64,000 nucleotides of DNA from Leptoclinus maculatus (Eukaryota > Chordata > Actinopteri > Perciformes > Stichaeidae), in contig JAVDOI010000041.1 of assembly GCA_032191485.1 (NCBI GenBank), positions 1 to 64,000 of the forward strand, in the 5' to 3' direction. A program made the translations under genes and the position numbers. The notes beneath the pieces are model-generated. The model saw only the letters and a program-made list of their open reading frames with translations. It was not told the origin of the DNA and did not search any database. Below, piece by piece: positions 1 through 12,217 of the stretch. Each line of letters opens with the position of its first letter. The stretch's first letter is position 1.

Positions 1-1540
1 CAGCGCAATACACACCCATTATAAAGTTAGAAAAGGACTGAAAAATCATAAAAGTAAAAATGCTACAGTTCAAAAAGTATAAAAGATATCAACAAGCTGA
101 ATCATTCAGCAATAGTTAAGGATTTTCTCAACATTTGAAAGTTGAAATGGTTTCTGTAGCTGAAAGTATGAGGAAGATGAAGGATTTGAAAGTTTAAAAA
201 GTTTAAGAGGATTTGAAAATTTTCTCCATAGAAACCCATTCAAAATAAAAATTGCAAAAAGCTTAATAATTCAAAAAGTTTAAAGATTAGAAATATGAAG
301 AGACATAGCACACATGAGCTGAAAGAGCTGAACATTTTGATAGTTGAACGGTTTCTGTAGCTTAAAAATTGTGGAAGGAGAAGCGTTGCAAAATACGTAC
401 GGAAGAAATATAAAAAGAGGAACTAGAAAATGCATTTCCTGCTGAAAATGCGTTGGAATGCTGAAAGCTGAAATTAATTGTAAAAAAATTGCTAAAAATG
501 AAGAAATGGGAGACTACCTGTCTGAAAAATGTTGAAGCCTGAAAGCATTTAAACTGCACTGCTGAAAACCCTTCTAGTTGAAATGTCTAACTATGATGTC
601 TGTAGCTGAAAGTATGAGGAAGAAGAAGGCTTTGAAAGTTGAAGAAGTTTAATCCATGAGGCTTTTATTTTGAAAGGGTGGGGCTGGGTGGGGAGAGAGG
701 AGACAGAATCAGAATGCATGAAACACACAGAGGTTATTAAATGACAGTCTTCATCACAAGCATTTCAGTTAGAATTCATTCTGTGGGGCTTTTATTTTAA
801 AATGGTGTGTCTGTGTGTGTGTATGTGTGGTGGGGGGGGGGGGGGATAAAAAGTCCTCTAAGACCTGAATGACTGTATGAGAGAGAGACACACACACAGA
901 GAGAGAGACAGAGACAGACACACAGAGAGACAGACAGAGACAGACAAACAGACACAGAGAGAGAGAGACAGAGAAAGACAGAAAGAGAGAGAGAGAGACA
1001 GAGAGAGAGAGAATGTTGAAGGCCGAAAGCATTTAAACTGCACTGCTGAAACCCCTTCTAGTTGAAATGTCTAACTATGGTGTCTGTAGCTGAAAGTATG
1101 AGGAAGAAGAAGGCTTTGAAAGTTCAAGTTTAACAGGATTTGAAGATTTTCTCCATAGACATCCCATTAAATAAAAATAGCTAAAAGCTTAATAATTCAA
1201 AGTTTAAAGATTAAAGATATGGAAAGTCATATCACCTCTCTCCTGAAAGCTGAACAATTTGATATTTGAACGGTTTCTGTAGCTTAAAAAAACTGTCAGC
1301 AGTAGTGATATTTGTAGTAGTAGTAGTAGAAGTTAGCATTTCAGTTAGAATTCATTCTGTGGGGCTTTTATTTTGAAATGAGGTGTGGGGGGGGGGGCAG
1401 AAGGGGAGAGGAGACAGGATCATAATCTTAGATAAACACAAACAGGTTGCTAAATGACAGGTTTCATCACAAGCATTTCAGTTAGAATTCATTCTGTGGG
1501 GCTTTTATTTTAATATGGGGTGTGTGTGTGTGTGGGGGGG

Positions 1541-1995
1541 AGTCCTCTAAAGATCTCTAAGACCTGAATGAGAGAGAGACACAGAGAGATAGAGGGAGAG
1601 CAGTGTGTGTGCGTGCGTGTGTGTGTCTCAGTGCCTCTGTGTGTTTATCAACACTAATGAGCTCATATGAACACCTGTGTGAGAGATTAGAGTGAACAGT
1701 GATTTTCAACAAAACTACCTGTCAAACATATGCCCTTCATACCAAAACCATGAGACTAATCAATAAAATATGGATACCGTGAGAGAGATAAGACTCTGCC
1801 AAACGCGGTAAAGTGATTTTTATGTTTGTGGTGTTAAAAATGTGAGCTACAGCGCAAGATACAAAACTGGTACCGTCTGCTTTCTTTGAGGAATTAGTGG
1901 TCAGATTTAACATGGAGTCTAATGGAGCAGTTGGTTGGAGTTCATGTCGCTCTAAGGCTCCCTGAGCCAAATGTGTAAATCTGTGGGATTCCACA
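1541..1995. repeat. R2-type dispersed repeat (duplication-junction homologue)
   Basis: This block matches 47717-48155 almost base for base, apart from small microsatellite differences, and then diverges into a tract that also occurs at 4555-4625. It is a diverged relative of the 1,122-bp direct repeats at 7402 and 12218: they share the segment around tgtttgtggtgttaaaaatg. It matters because the left half of the hybrid repeat at the duplication junction is of this type. Confidence 0.75.
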
Positions 1996-2595
1996 GTCAG
2001 TTTTTTACGACAAGGACAAGATTAGCTACATTTCCATCCAGAAATTATGCATGAAGAGTGAAAATTGTGGAGTCGGTGGCAAAAGACAAATCTTTTTTTC
2101 ATAAGAATTTATAGCTCCTCTTCACTCTAGCGCTGACATCACGCACTCTAAGCAGCGCAATACACACCAAGTATAAAGTTAGAAAAGGACTGAAAAATCA
2201 TAAAAGTAAAAATGCTACAGTTCAAAAAGTATAAAAGATATCAACAAGCTGAATCATTCAGCAATAGTTAAGGATTTTCTCAACATTTGAAAGTTGAAAT
2301 GGTTTCTGTAGCTGAAAGTATGAGGAAGATGAAGGATTTGAAAGTTTAAAAAGTTTAAGAGGATTTGAACATTTTCTCCATAGAAACCCATTCAAAATAA
2401 AAATTGCAAAAAGCTTAATAATTCAAAAAGTTTAAAGATTATAAATATGAAGAGACATAGCACACATGAGCTGAAATAGCTGAACATTTTGATAGTTGAA
2501 CGGTTTCTGTAGCTTAAAAATTGTGGAAGGAGAAGCGTTGCAAAATACGTACGGAAGAAATATAATAAGAAGAATAAAGATTTGAAGAACAATAC

Positions 2596-2715
2596 TTGGA
2601 ATGCTTAAAAGCATTCCAACAATAAAGATTCGAAGAACAATACTTGGAATGCTTAAAAGCATTCCAACAATAAATATTCGAAGAACAATACTTGGAATGC
2701 TTAAAAGCATTCCAA
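2596..2715. repeat. Three tandem 48-bp units, each a perfect hairpin
   Basis: Three consecutive 48-bp units each carry the palindrome ttggaatgctt-aa-aagcattccaa (11-bp perfect stem, 2-nt loop) at 2596-2619, 2644-2667 and 2692-2715. The corresponding place in the first array unit (near 410) has none of them, so they are an expansion private to the second unit. Confidence 0.85.
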
Positions 2716-3589
2716 CAATTAAAAGAGGAACTAGAAAATGCATTTCCTGCTGAAAATGCGTTGGAATGCTGAAAGCTGAAATTAATTGTAAAAAAATTGC
2801 TAAAAATTAAGAAATGGGAGACTACCTGTCTGAAAAATGTTGAAGCCTGAAAGCATTTAAACTGCACTGCTGAAAACCCTTCTAGTTGAAATGTCTAACT
2901 ATGATGTCTGTAGCTGAAAGTATGATGAAGAAGAAGGCTTTGAAAGTTGAAGAAGTTTAATCCATGAGGCTTTTTCATTTTGAAAGGGTGGGGCTGGGTG
3001 GGGAGAGAGGAGACAGAATCAGAATGTATGAAACACACAGAGGTTATTAAATGACAGTCTTCATCACAAGCATTTCAGTTAGAATTCATTCTGTGGGGCT
3101 TTTATTTTAAAATGGTGTGTGTGTGTATGTGTGGTGGGGGGGGATAAAAAGTCCTCTAAGACCTCAATGACTGTATGAGAGAGAGACACACAGAGAGAGA
3201 GACAGAGACAGACACACAGAGAGAGACAGAGACAGACAAACAGACACAGAGAGAGAGAGAGAGAGAGACAGAGAGAGACAGAGAAAGAGAGAGAGAGAGA
3301 CAGACAGAGAGATAATGTTGAAGCCCGAAAGCATTTAAACTGCACTGCTGAAACCCCTTCTAGTTGAAATGTCTAACTATGGTGTCTGTAGCTGAAAGTA
3401 TGAGGAAGAAGAAGGCTTTGAAAGTTCAAGTTTAACAGGATTTAAAGATGTTCTCCATAGACATCCCATTAAATAAAAATAGCTAAAAGCTTAATAATTC
3501 AAAGTTTAAAGATTAAAGATATGGAAAGTCATATCACCTCTCTCCTGAAAGCTGAACATTTTGATATTTGAACGGTTTCTGTAGCTTAA

Positions 3590-3750
3590 AAAAACTGTCA
3601 GCAGTAGTGATATTTGTAGTAGTAGTAGTATTAGAAGTTGTAGTTGTGTTAGAAGTATTATTAGGAGTAGAAGTATTAGTAGCATTAGAATAAGTACTAG
3701 TTGTAGCAGTAGTGATATTTGTAGTAGCAGTAGTAGTAGAAGTTAGCATT
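3590..3750. repeat. Degenerate TAG/GTA trinucleotide tract
   Basis: Low-complexity run of tag/gta/tta triplets. A related longer tract lies at 31065-31365 in the same repeat context, so it belongs to the interspersed repeat rather than to a gene. Confidence 0.8.
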
Positions 3751-4395
3751 TCAGTTAGAATTCATTCTGTGGGGCTTTTATTTTGAAATGGGGTGTTGGG
3801 GGGGGGGGGGGGCAGATGGGGAGAGGAGACAGGATCATAATCTTAGATAAACACAAACAGGTTGCTAAATGACAGGTTTCATCACAAGCATTTCAGTTAG
3901 AATTCATTCTGTGGGGCTTTTATTTTAATATGGGGTGTGTGTGTGTGTGTGGGGGGGGGGGGGGAAGTCCTCTAAGACCTGAATGACTGTATGAGAGAGA
4001 GACACACAGAGAGAGAGAGACAGAGAGAGAGAGAGACAGACAGAGAGAGACAGAAAGAGAGAGAGAGAGACAGAGAGAGAGAGAATGTTGAAGCCCAAAA
4101 GCATTTAAACTGCACTGCTGAAAACCCTTCTAGTTGAAATGTCTAACTATGGTGTCTGTAGCTGAAAGTATGAGGAAGGAGAAGGCTTTGAAAGTTCAAG
4201 TTTAACAGGATTTGAAGATTTTCTCCATAGACATCCAATTAAATAAAAATTGCAAAAAGCTTAATAATTCAAAAAGTTTAAAGATTACAAATATGAAAAG
4301 TCATATCACCCCTCTCCCGAAAGCTGAACATTTTGATATTTGAACGGTTTCTGTAGCTTAAAAAAAAGTGTCAGTAGTAGTGATATTTGTAGTAG

Positions 4396-7085
4396 TAGTG
4401 TAAGAAATGTGGCTTCAATGGCGATTTAGAAATGGGGTACCGTGTTCTGTGGAAAATGTTCTTGAAGCAAGATTTAACATTGGTCTCTATGGAGCAGAAA
4501 CTTGGTTTTCCTCTCAATTAAAGGCTACTGTGCCAAATGTGTAAGTCTGTGGGATTCCACAGTCAGTTTTTTACGACAAGGACAAGATTAGCTACTTTTA
4601 CATCCAGAAATTATGCATGAAGAGTGAAAATTGTGGAGTCGGTGGCAAAAGACAAATCTTTTTTTCATAAGAATTTCACGCTCCTCTTCACTAGCGCTGA
4701 CATCACGCACTCTAATGCTGCGTTCACACCAAACGCGTCGCGAATTCATCGTGCCGCAAATTTGCGTCCATCGCGCCGCCGGTCTCGCTGCGGACCATTT
4801 GTGGTCATTCACGCGAATCGCGCTGGAGAGGGGGCGGGGCTTATCGCTCTGAAATCCCTAAACTGTCCGCCATTAACCATGGAAAAAATAACCTCTATTT
4901 CTGCTTAGTACGGTGTTGTGGAAGTCCCAGATATCACGGGAAACTAAACGCCGTCATGTCTGGGTTAATAACATTGTCCAGAGGAGCTCCGTGGATTGTA
5001 TCGAGATGTATTCACTGTGTCTAGCAAGCCACACGTCCGCTGTTTACTACGGCTGTATGAGCCCCAAATAAACTGATTTGGCTGTGATTTAACTGCAATA
5101 AACCGACAAAAGGGGACTCCGAAATAACTACCTAATGATGCCGATTTGTCTGAATTCATGTTTTGTTAGTTCTCTCCGCAAGACGACAAGCAAATATTTT
5201 TTAGCTGATGATTTGGCTGACATCAATGGGCCAGAACCTGTTTCAGTGCTGACTGCCGATAAACCCGGCCCGTGTCTGTAACAGCTAAATCTGGGCCAGA
5301 TATGGCAAAAATGAAATGGGCCAAAGCTGGCTCACATTTGGCCGCAACGAGCCGGCTAATGGCTACTTGCTCTTCAAAGACGTTTCAGGCTGAGAGAGGC
5401 CAAACATGGATTTTTGAAAGTAAACATAGTTTCAAAGATTTTCTTCAAAAAAGTGGCCCAGGACAGTTGATTTCAGTTTCATGTCATTTTCATGAATATC
5501 TGCTGCTTTCAGCACTTTACTGCCTTAGAGATGCATTTTCACTTTTTATGCTCTTCAAAGAAATGAAGTTGCGTGATGGAGGTTGACTGTGTCATTATGA
5601 GCAATGGTCAGAAATAGATCCTCAATCTAAAACACCACAGCATTTTTAAAGTAAGGTACATGTGCAATGAAAACATGCAAACATACCTGGTATGATCTTT
5701 TAATGAATGACTACTCAAACTGTCTATCCAAAAGGTTGGGAGCTTTTGTTGTAAAACATGAAGAAGCAGGACAAATATATGTAACTAACTCACTGCATCT
5801 TGTACGCTCTTGTGTGTGTGTGTGTGTGTGCAGATGAGGTAAGTTGTGTGGATCCAGCAGTGTGTCTGAGTGTGTGTGGAACTTCAGTTGGCTGCTCCAA
5901 CATCGCCTACCCTAAACTAGTGGTGGAGCTAATGTCAACACAAACACACCTGCGTTCCTAATACAAGCTCAGAACTGACGTAGTGTAGAGTGTGAGATAG
6001 TCCACTGTTGGAAAAATTCACTCGAGACCGATGGAAAATCATTAATCACAGGACTTTTATTCTTGCAAGAAGGAGACAGAGTTGATTCACATCAGGATAT
6101 GCATCAAGGCCGCTCGGAGTTCTGACTCTGAGCTTCTGATATTTATACTGAGTAAACAACATGCAATGGCTGGCACAGGATTGGTTTACAATGAGGTCTT
6201 CGTCACAAAAGGTGACACACACACACACACACACAATGGCGTCCACACCATGTAGTCTGGGAAGAGAACTTCACTTGAGCATATGTTCTGGCACAAAGGT
6301 CTCTTTCTCAAAACAACTCTGTGTCTATCTTCCTTATTATCATTTACAGGCTGAGAATGCTTTCTTTCCCAGACGCTGTGTAATGTCAGAGTAAGTTCAC
6401 ACACACACATTCACATGAGGACGCAGGCCATGAAGTTCAAGTGAGGACACCAGACTTTGTGAGCACACATATTATAATTAGTCATTTAGATTTTTGACTC
6501 TAACGTCCACACAAGCCGGAGAGTGATAAATGGGTCAAACAAACACAGGACTTTTGTCAAGGAGACCACTGTTGTAAACATGCGTAACTAAGTTGTTGTT
6601 AGTCAAGTGAGTCGTTAGTGTCGTAAGTCACAAGACTCAGACTCTCTTTTCCTAAACCAACAGTAAATAAATGGTTTTGTTGCCAAAACCATTTAGGTGG
6701 AAATTAATTTTTTTGTATAAGACAGGTATGCATGTATAATGAGCGTACCTGAACACATCCAAAACTGACACTAGAGGCGGGAACGTACAGTCATTGTTTG
6801 AAGCATAGTTGCAGTGTGAATGCGTATTTGACACATTTAGGGTGTGAGAATGGTGTTGAGTATTGAAAGAGCAACACTGACTAAGACTTGTAGGTTCAGA
6901 GGGCCGCTTGCCTCGAGGGCCCTGCTCTCTTCTCCCTCCATCTTGATCGGATGTCAGCTGAGCCATCGCTTTATAAAGCGCTGCCGTTTCTCCATTCGCT
7001 TGCATTTGCGGTTACAGGAATTACGACGACTGGATTCTTTTAAAAGGAAAAGATACAACGGTCACTGGGCAATGTTCAATTAAAA
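4396..7085. other. Gene-free stretch with diverse old repeats
   Basis: No supported gene. At 4712-4860 there is a CpG-rich segment beginning gctgcgttcacaccaaacgc, a motif common in teleost Harbinger-like short elements; its partner end was not found. Around 5270-5350 is a segment with repeated gggccagat/tggcc words. Short GT and CA runs lie near 5812 and 6213. Six-frame translations here show no recognisable domain. Confidence 0.5.
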
Positions 7086-7107
7086 AACTAGTCAGACAGA
7101 TGGACCA

Positions 7108-7401
<294 letters not shown>

Positions 7402-8523
7402 TGCCATTGTGAGGACGCACCTGGTGTTAGAGGCAGACTGATTAAGAAACATTGCAGTAATCAGTGATTTTGAACAAAACCCCTTCCTCCTTTTAACAAA
7501 AAGCAGGAGTCTGAGTGCCAAAATATGGATATCGTGAGAAAGATAAGACTCTCCTGAACGCGGTAATGTGGTTTTTATGTTTGTGGTGTTAAAAATGTGA
7601 GATCCAGAGCAATATACAAAACTGGTACCGTCTGCTTTCTTTGAGAAATGAGTGGTCAGATTTAACATGGAGTCTAATGGAGCAGTTGGTTGGCGTTCAT
7701 GTCGCTCTGCGGCTCTTTGAGCCAAATGTGTAAGTCTGTTGGATTCCATAGACATCTGTGTGCGACAGCACAACATTTCCAAGCTTTTTGGCCAAAAATG
7801 GTGTATAAAGAGTAAAAATTGTGGGACCTGGAGCAATTTGTTTGGAAAAATCACAGAATATTTTCCTGCTTTTCCATATCAAATGTATTATTGTTAGATG
7901 AATTAAGTGTCCAGTGCCATACACTTTGTTTTGTCCAGTTTGATATCATATTCTTGTAATGTTCAATTTAAACATAGTTGAAGGAAATTATTTTAATAAA
8001 AGAGTTGAATTATTAATTTACTTATATTCGTTAATTTTTCCAATAAATGTCCAATTACATCAGCACATTCATTATTCTAGTGTTATAGTTGTGGGTAATT
8101 ATTAAAGCATCTTTTATTACCTACAAATAGACACCAAGATCATTCAAATCGGGGAAATACAAAGTTTTATTAAGAAAACAAATTTTCGGGAGGCCCAATT
8201 GGTGGCCATCTTGAAAAATAGCCGCCATCTTGGATTTTTGAATGGCCAATCAGGCAGGTTTGACCAGATACCTCTGGAGAACAACCACCAAATGTCATGC
8301 TTGTATCATAATTTGCACGATTAATCTACTATCTGCCCCACTACATTGAATCAACTGAAAACATTACACAATCATTTATATCAGTATTTTAAGAGGATTT
8401 ATATTTTTATATATATATATATATATATGGTTACATATAGTTTCATTTCTTTGCCATATTTTAAGGATCATCAGAAATCATTACATTCATAAATTCAAAG
8501 ATAAACATTCAATCTCGTATCCA
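7402..8523. repeat. Left 1,122-bp LTR-like direct repeat, copy A
   Basis: Begins TGCCATTGTGAGG and ends TCTCGTATCCA. The same 1,122 bp occurs at 12218-13339 with only a handful of differences seen by eye. TG...CA ends, equal length and flanking of a single gene suggest LTRs. An internal (TA)n tract lies near 8408-8428. Against an LTR: the bases flanking the pair (gaggt before, gtagt after) do not form a clean target duplication. No primer-binding site directly adjoins the repeat, and no clear polypurine tract precedes the right copy. Confidence 0.6.
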
Positions 8524-8736
8524 TAGTAACGATGCAATCGAGGACTCCATGGATAGAATGGTGTCATGATGACATCATGGAAGTTCCGGAATTAATTTAG
8601 TTTACATGCCTGTGCCTTTCCTCAGACATTTCAGACAGACATCAAGTTGCTTCAGAGACACATTTGAGAATTGCATTGGAAAACTCACACAGTATTTCAA
8701 AGCACACATCAAATTTGTTCAGAAACACATTTGACA

Positions 8737-10026
8737 ATGGCAATGGCAAGCTCACTGAGCAGAAAAAAACCCCAAAAAGCGCTGGAGGAGATGGAATTAA
8801 ATTCCAAAGAGGTTGAACCTCCAATGAATTTTTACCTAAGTTCACTCGAGGAACAAGTACGATGTGAACTGTTGGATAGCGTGGCGAGGCTCACCCAAAC
8901 AAAAACTGAGGGGAGAGTCCTCCTAGAAATTGATGAAGACTGTCTGCAACATTTTCTAGATGTTCTCCACAAAAACAACGAAACCACGAAATCCCAGGTA
9001 CAGCTCATCGCATCCTTTCAAGCACAAGAGGAGGAAGCGATGGAGATATCTTTCGTTCGAGCACAAGAGCAAGAAGCTGCAAAGCAGACTCTGGAAAAAG
9101 CTCAGGCTTTACATCAAGCCCAGATGGACGAACAGAGAGCGGAGACAAACAGGATCGCAGCAGCTCTGAAGGAAACACAGGACCTGCTGGAGACTGAGCG
9201 TCACAAGGAGGCTCTTAAGAAGGCCAAGCAGAAGCTGAAGACTTTAAGTCTACAATGGCAAAACAAGAAGCCTTCCCTCTCACCAGACCAGCCAAAAGAC
9301 TCTGACCACTTTCACTCCCAGATGGAGGTCATTGCTTTCCTTCGAGCACAAGAGCAGGAAGCAGCCAAGCAGACTCTGGACAAAGCCCAGGCTTTATATC
9401 AAGCCCAGATGGACGAACAGAGAGCGGAGTCAAACAGGATTGCAGCAGCTCTGGAAGAAACGCAGGACCTGCTGGAGACTGAGCAGTACAACCGAAAACA
9501 GGCTGAAACTACCACCGAGGAGGCAATGGAGACATCTGAGAACCTCTGTTGGAGACTTGATGAACTGTTCGATGTCAAAAATAAGCTCAGGGCGGCTCTT
9601 CGTAAGGCTAAGCAGACGCTGCAGACATTCCAAGCAGCCCATGAAGGTCAGCTGGAGGAGCAGAGAGCGGAGACAAACAGGATCGCAGCAGCTCTCAAAG
9701 AAACACAGGACCTGCTGGAGACTAAAACTACCACCAAGTCTGAGTTGGAGATATCCAAGAACCTCTGTCAGGCTAGAATTGTCGAACTGTTAGATCTCAA
9801 CAGTAAGCTCAAGGCAGCTCTTGATGAGGCTGACCTGGAGCTGAAGAATAGACATCTACTGTGGCAAGAGGAGAAGTCTTCCTTCTTAGACCAGAACAAA
9901 AAAGCCTGTGAACTTTACCATACCCAGGTGAAGATCACAGCTGAATTTGGAAGAAAGGAGAGGGAGGCTAAGCAGACGCTGCAGAGATTCCAAGCAGCCC
10001 ATGAAGCCCACTGTCAACATCTTTAA
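8737..10026 (+). CDS. Intronless coiled-coil repeat protein, copy A
   Basis: A 429-codon open frame begins at the ATG at 8737 in a strong start context (A at -3, G at +4). The frame is open upstream without an ATG. The protein is almost entirely charged, Gln/Glu/Lys/Ala/Leu-rich heptad-like helix. A module of about 47 residues (RAQEQEAAKQTLEKAQA..., ending TNRIAAALKETQDLLETE) occurs twice in full (about 9058-9200 and 9344-9485) and a third time in part (about 9630-9725). No signal peptide, membrane span or catalytic motif is visible. Function is unknown; long coiled coils usually scaffold or dimerise. The lack of introns and the position between direct repeats suggest a retrocopy or an element-borne gene. 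The second copy at 49147-50436 differs by one residue that I noticed. Weak database matches to myosin tails or golgins would be expected from composition alone. Confidence 0.75.
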   Translation: MAMASSLSRKKPQKALEEMELNSKEVEPPMNFYLSSLEEQVRCELLDSVARLTQTKTEGRVLLEIDEDCLQHFLDVLHKNNETTKSQVQLIASFQAQEEEAMEISFVRAQEQEAAKQTLEKAQALHQAQMDEQRAETNRIAAALKETQDLLETERHKEALKKAKQKLKTLSLQWQNKKPSLSPDQPKDSDHFHSQMEVIAFLRAQEQEAAKQTLDKAQALYQAQMDEQRAESNRIAAALEETQDLLETEQYNRKQAETTTEEAMETSENLCWRLDELFDVKNKLRAALRKAKQTLQTFQAAHEGQLEEQRAETNRIAAALKETQDLLETKTTTKSELEISKNLCQARIVELLDLNSKLKAALDEADLELKNRHLLWQEEKSSFLDQNKKACELYHTQVKITAEFGRKEREAKQTLQRFQAAHEAHCQHL

Positions 10027-10030
10027 ATGA

Positions 10031-10081
10031 GATCCGTGCGCTATGGGGCGATCCGTGCGCTATGGGGCGATCAAAAATAAA
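10031..10081 (+). promoter_or_regulatory. 19-bp direct repeat and polyadenylation signal after the coiled-coil gene
   Basis: Just after the stop codon a 19-bp unit (gatccgtgcgctatggggc) occurs twice in tandem at 10031-10049 and 10050-10068. It is followed by AATAAA at 10076-10081, a plausible poly(A) signal about 50 bp past the stop. Copy B has the same arrangement. Confidence 0.55.
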
Positions 10082-12030
10082 TTGAATTTAATTTAATTGA
10101 ATTTAATGTTTGTGTTTGAATTATGTCATGCTTGTATTTTAATGTGTAAAAATACATTTTGATGTATAAATTCATGGACAATCACTGATGAGTTCTCATT
10201 TGCACCCAACAGCCTGAAAATATACAGTAAGTTGGCTCAACTGATTTAACATGTTGGTCCAAATATAGTGTCTTTAGTCTGTTGGTCATCTAAAGAGAAT
10301 AATTCAATTAAAAACACCTGAACATTACGTTTTGCAACATTTTGCTGGTTTAGTACGAGTCTAAAGTGGCTTGAGAACTTAAGGCAAGAAGGTTAATTTA
10401 ATGTCGCAGCACCTTTCAAACTGCAATTCAAGGTTTTATGGCAAGGAAATGCATTAGAAAGGTTAATATATCTGGCATCCAGCAGCAGAAGTGAGCAGAG
10501 GGCTGTAAAGACCCGCTGACGACATCATCAACTCTCTGCAGAGACCTGAAGCCCCGCCCACGCTGCTGCACAGAGCACCAACGCTTGTATAGTATTAATT
10601 ATCGTTAATATTATTTATTTATTCAGATGCATCGATACCGAAACGAGAAAAAACATAGGTATCATATACTGTATATATATATATACATAAAATTGTGAAT
10701 CAATTAGTATCGTGGTTGATCTGCTGTTCAGAGGCAGTTTATAGAATAACAGTGGCAGTGAATTAAAATCACTGGCAGTCAGAAGTGAGATCTGAACCCA
10801 CGCCTCCATACAAACACATACTAACTTTACACAGGTTCAGGTGGTTATATGTGCATGTAGGTGTGAAGGTAGGTGACTTTGGACCTACCTGACTTTACAA
10901 AGCTGGTCATCTCGTGGTCTTCAAACTGTGCTCCCTTTTAAAATCAGGTCCCACCATCGTTTGTCTTCAGATCGCTGGATCATTTCCCAGAATGCTCTTG
11001 TCACCTCCAGAGAAGGGTTATGAACCTCTGGTTAACACAAGAGCATGTTGTTGATCACGACTTCCCCCATTATGTCTACAGACACGCTCGCTGCCCTGTG
11101 TACTTGCAGCGGTGCTTTTCAGCCGAAGTAAGTACATTCTTTTGATTGTACTTGTTTTTCAACTAGCGTGTGTTTAAGTCACCGAATCCAACCTTATTAC
11201 CTTGTATGTTGCTGTTTTTAATTGCTGCATACCTTGTGAACAAAAATACATTTGTCAATGTTTGTCACACAGTCTCTTGTCAATATTCATATATAGAGGT
11301 GAGAATATTCACTGGCCTCAATTACAATTGACCTCCCATTTTATTTTGAAAGTGCCTTCAGAAATCAGGCTACAACAGTATATCTTAAAAAGCTGTATCT
11401 TTCCAATACCAGTATGTGTGTGACCCCCTCAGTACACACACTACATTACAAAAACAGAAATCTTTCTGAAGTGTGATGTTATCTGCAAAAATGCATTTGT
11501 CTTATAGCAGCTCTAAGACAGGGCACAGCATGTCCATGGCATTTTACACTTTTCTGACTTTTCCCTTACTGATAGCTCTTCTACCCTTCTTCTACGTCAC
11601 TCCATCTCCGGACAGGGTTAATACCACCATGGTTCACTGTCAGCCTGCATTGTTGACAGCAGTGCAGCTAAGAGTGGCAGCGAGCTTGGTAGAGACAGCA
11701 ACAAACTTGTGGACCGCCGAGTGCCGTCTCTGCTCTGCACACAAGTGTAAGCTCGGCCCTCGGTGAAACATGAAAATCAGAGGAAAAGGAACAAGCGCGA
11801 CAGTAACAGTTAACTAGAAAATTCCACAAGAAATTTTGACAGTGTGGCTTCTACTGCCCGAAGACGTTGCAATACATATATAGGCTACACGCCGATATTA
11901 CCCGTAGTATCGTTGAGATTAAATTGAGATATTACTTCTCGCTTTTCTGCATTTTAGATTCATGTGAAAGGGGAAAAGTCCTCTAAAAATATCTAAGACC
12001 TGAATGACTGTATGATAGAGAGACAGAGAC

Positions 12031-12071
<41 letters not shown>

Positions 12072-12217
12072 AAGAGGAGAGAGACAGAGTGAGTGAGTGA
12101 GTGAGACAGCCAGACAGACATACATGAGGTCTAACAAAGCCTTTGACTGAATATCTCTAAGTCATGTGTGTGTGTGTAGAGACAGACAGAGAGCGTGCGT
12201 GCGTGTGTGTAACTGGT
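10082..12217. other. 3' part of cassette interior, no gene supported
   Basis: No recognisable gene. A 97-codon open frame at 11473-11766 has a hydrophobic stretch but no family resemblance. An imperfect nested inverted repeat lies at about 10992-11044 (gctcttgt with acaagagc, and ccagag with ctctgg). A (CAGA)n tract lies at about 12020-12071, followed by short GT/CGTG runs leading into the right direct repeat. Confidence 0.5.

Larger units (their letters stand above)
1..4395. repeat. Tandem array of composite interspersed repeat
   Basis: The opening motif (cagcgcaatacacacc) at position 1 recurs at 2154, and about 1 kb after each start matches closely, giving a period near 2.15 kb. Smaller modules recur inside. 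One is an agaattcattctgtggggct module, near 770, 1333, 1481, 3081, 3757 and 3900. Another is a gcatttaaactgcactgctg module near 1029, 3332 and 4106. A third is an aagacctgaatgactgtatg module followed by (AG/ACAG)n tracts. The same modules reappear at 30.6-32.0 kb. No credible coding sequence is present; open frames here are translations of simple repeats. Confidence 0.8.

Noticed and set aside
877..1065. Arg/Glu/Thr-rich frames at 0.8-1.1, 3.1-3.3 and 30.6-30.8 kb
   Set aside because: Translations of (AG/ACAG)n tracts within the composite repeat.
8671..8736. Extended N-terminus for the coiled-coil protein starting at 8671
   Set aside because: The codon there is TTG, not ATG. The first in-frame ATG, in strong context, is at 8737.
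11473..11766. 97-codon frame with a hydrophobic segment, present in both copies
   Set aside because: No homology or start/poly(A) context. Conservation is explained by the recent duplication.
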